The translations under genes were made by a program, and so were the position numbers. Under the pieces are notes generated by a model. The model made no database searches, was not told the DNA's origin, and worked only from the letters and a program-made list of their open reading frames with translations. 64,000 nucleotides of DNA from Allofournierella massiliensis (GTDB lineage Bacteria; Bacillota; Clostridia; Oscillospirales; Ruminococcaceae), in the NCBI RefSeq assembly GCF_021531255.1, contig NZ_JAFBIO010000002.1, positions 1 to 64,000 of the forward strand, in the 5' to 3' direction. Below, one piece after another: positions 63,564-64,000 of the stretch (positions within the stretch are counted from its first letter, which is position 1; each line of letters starts with the position of its first letter).

Positions 63564-63733
63564 GGCGATTCCTCCTTGTGGTTCCTCTTACCCATACAGT
63601 AAGTTTTGGGGGAAAGACATTGCGCTTTCGCGGGAATTTTGTGAAAAAGAGGCAGTTTTTCTTCTATCATAGCAAAGAAATGCCCAAAAAGACAGTGCCC
63701 GACAGGGCCGGGCAAGAAAAGCCGCTTTTTCGG

Positions 63734-63763
63734 TTGTACCGGTTTTGGCTGGTGTGGTATAAT
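63734..63763 (+). promoter_or_regulatory. Promoter of the pyrophosphatase gene
   Basis: TTGTAC (63734-63739), 18 bases, TATAAT (63758-63763), 80 bases before the start codon. Confidence 0.75.
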
Positions 63764-63799
63764 AGCCGCAAAGAAGGGGCGGCCTGACGCCCCGAATCC

Positions 63800-63823
63800 A
63801 AAGCCCCTTGCCGGGGCTTTTCT
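63800..63823 (+). terminator. Attenuator-like hairpin in the pyrophosphatase leader
   Basis: AAAGCCCC (63800-63807) pairs with GGGGCTTT (63813-63820) and TTC follows; an upstream GGGGCG/CGCCCC hairpin precedes it. It looks like a terminator shape within the leader. Confidence 0.45.
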
Positions 63824-63843
63824 GTGTGAGGAACGATACATCC

Positions 63844-64000
63844 ATGGAACATACAAAACGCAAAGTTATGGTGATCGGCCACCGGAACCCGGATACGGAT
63901 TCCATCTGCTCGGCCATTGCCTATGCCAACCTGAAAAACAAGACTGAGGGCCCCTGGTTTGAGGCCTGCCGGGCCGGGGAACCCAACCAGGAGACGGCCT
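63844..64000 (+). CDS. Manganese-dependent inorganic pyrophosphatase, 3' end outside window
   Basis: The visible 52 residues begin [20 protein letters not shown] with [12 protein letters not shown], the DHH-family family II pyrophosphatase start in which H and D bind manganese. The stretch [13 protein letters not shown] matches the form that carries CBS and DRTGG domains further on. It hydrolyses pyrophosphate to drive biosynthesis. GTGAGGAACGATACATCC precedes ATG 63844. Confidence 0.85.
   Translation, partial: MEHTKRKVMVIGHRNPDTDSICSAIAYANLKNKTEGPWFEACRAGEPNQETA

Overview
This GC-rich window comes from a bacterial chromosome, most likely an anaerobic, Gram-positive gut Clostridia of the Oscillospiraceae/Ruminococcaceae type (Faecalibacterium, Gemmiger or Subdoligranulum relatives). 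The signs are a complete Firmicutes-style S10-spc-alpha ribosomal operon with a KOW-domain protein between map and infA, zinc-type S14 and L36, rubrerythrin, a DUF1858 redox protein, a TM1266-type regulator, RqcH, a split LysO, and the sporulation proteins SpoIIE and BofA. The family placement is inferred from gene content, not from a database search.

Layout. 1-6 kb: a truncated GT39-like enzyme, ybaK, a PadR regulator with an interrupted DUF2812 gene, purB and a pseudouridine synthase. 6-13 kb: a CdaR/PucR-type regulator, then a cell-wall block of ftsE, ftsX, an EnvC/NlpD-like M23 protein, a 32-residue membrane peptide and an S41 protease homologue lacking its catalytic serine, followed by rsmA and tRNA-Thr. 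13-20.5 kb: MATE pump, XRE regulator pair, GH13 amylase, and a metal-chelate ABC transporter behind a riboswitch-like leader. 20.5-34.5 kb: an ECF sigma/DUF4179 pair (sigma frameshifted), a lipid-kinase-like gene, yaaL-bofA, queH, an orphan structured RNA candidate, ynzC, purA, a CDF metal transporter, spoIIE, patatin, a frameshifted split lysO, fba and ogg. 34.5-45.3 kb: an AT-rich gap with DnaA-box-like repeats, rlmB, a degenerate P-type-ATPase-like protein with a long acidic tail, rubrerythrin, a DUF2142 protein, DUF1858, trmK, a Nif3-like protein and rqcH. 45.3-61.4 kb: the intact ribosomal, secY, adk, map, infA and rpoA operon behind a structured leader with an internal attenuator. 61.4-64 kb: a second ECF sigma/membrane-protein pair carrying a stop and frameshifts, and the start of a manganese pyrophosphatase.

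How the genes fit together. FtsEX with the adjacent M23 protein forms a septal peptidoglycan hydrolase activation unit. The substrate-binding lipoprotein, permease and ATPase form one ABC importer whose leader can fold into mutually exclusive antiterminator and terminator hairpins. The S10-to-L17 run is the translation and transcription core.

The most interesting observations are the candidate riboswitch at 16.8-17.0 kb, the degenerate P-type ATPase, the serine-less S41 protein, the DUF2812 gene with two in-frame UGA codons (one where the family has tryptophan), the orphan RNA at 24.9-25.1 kb, and the fact that every broken gene in the window lies on the minus strand.
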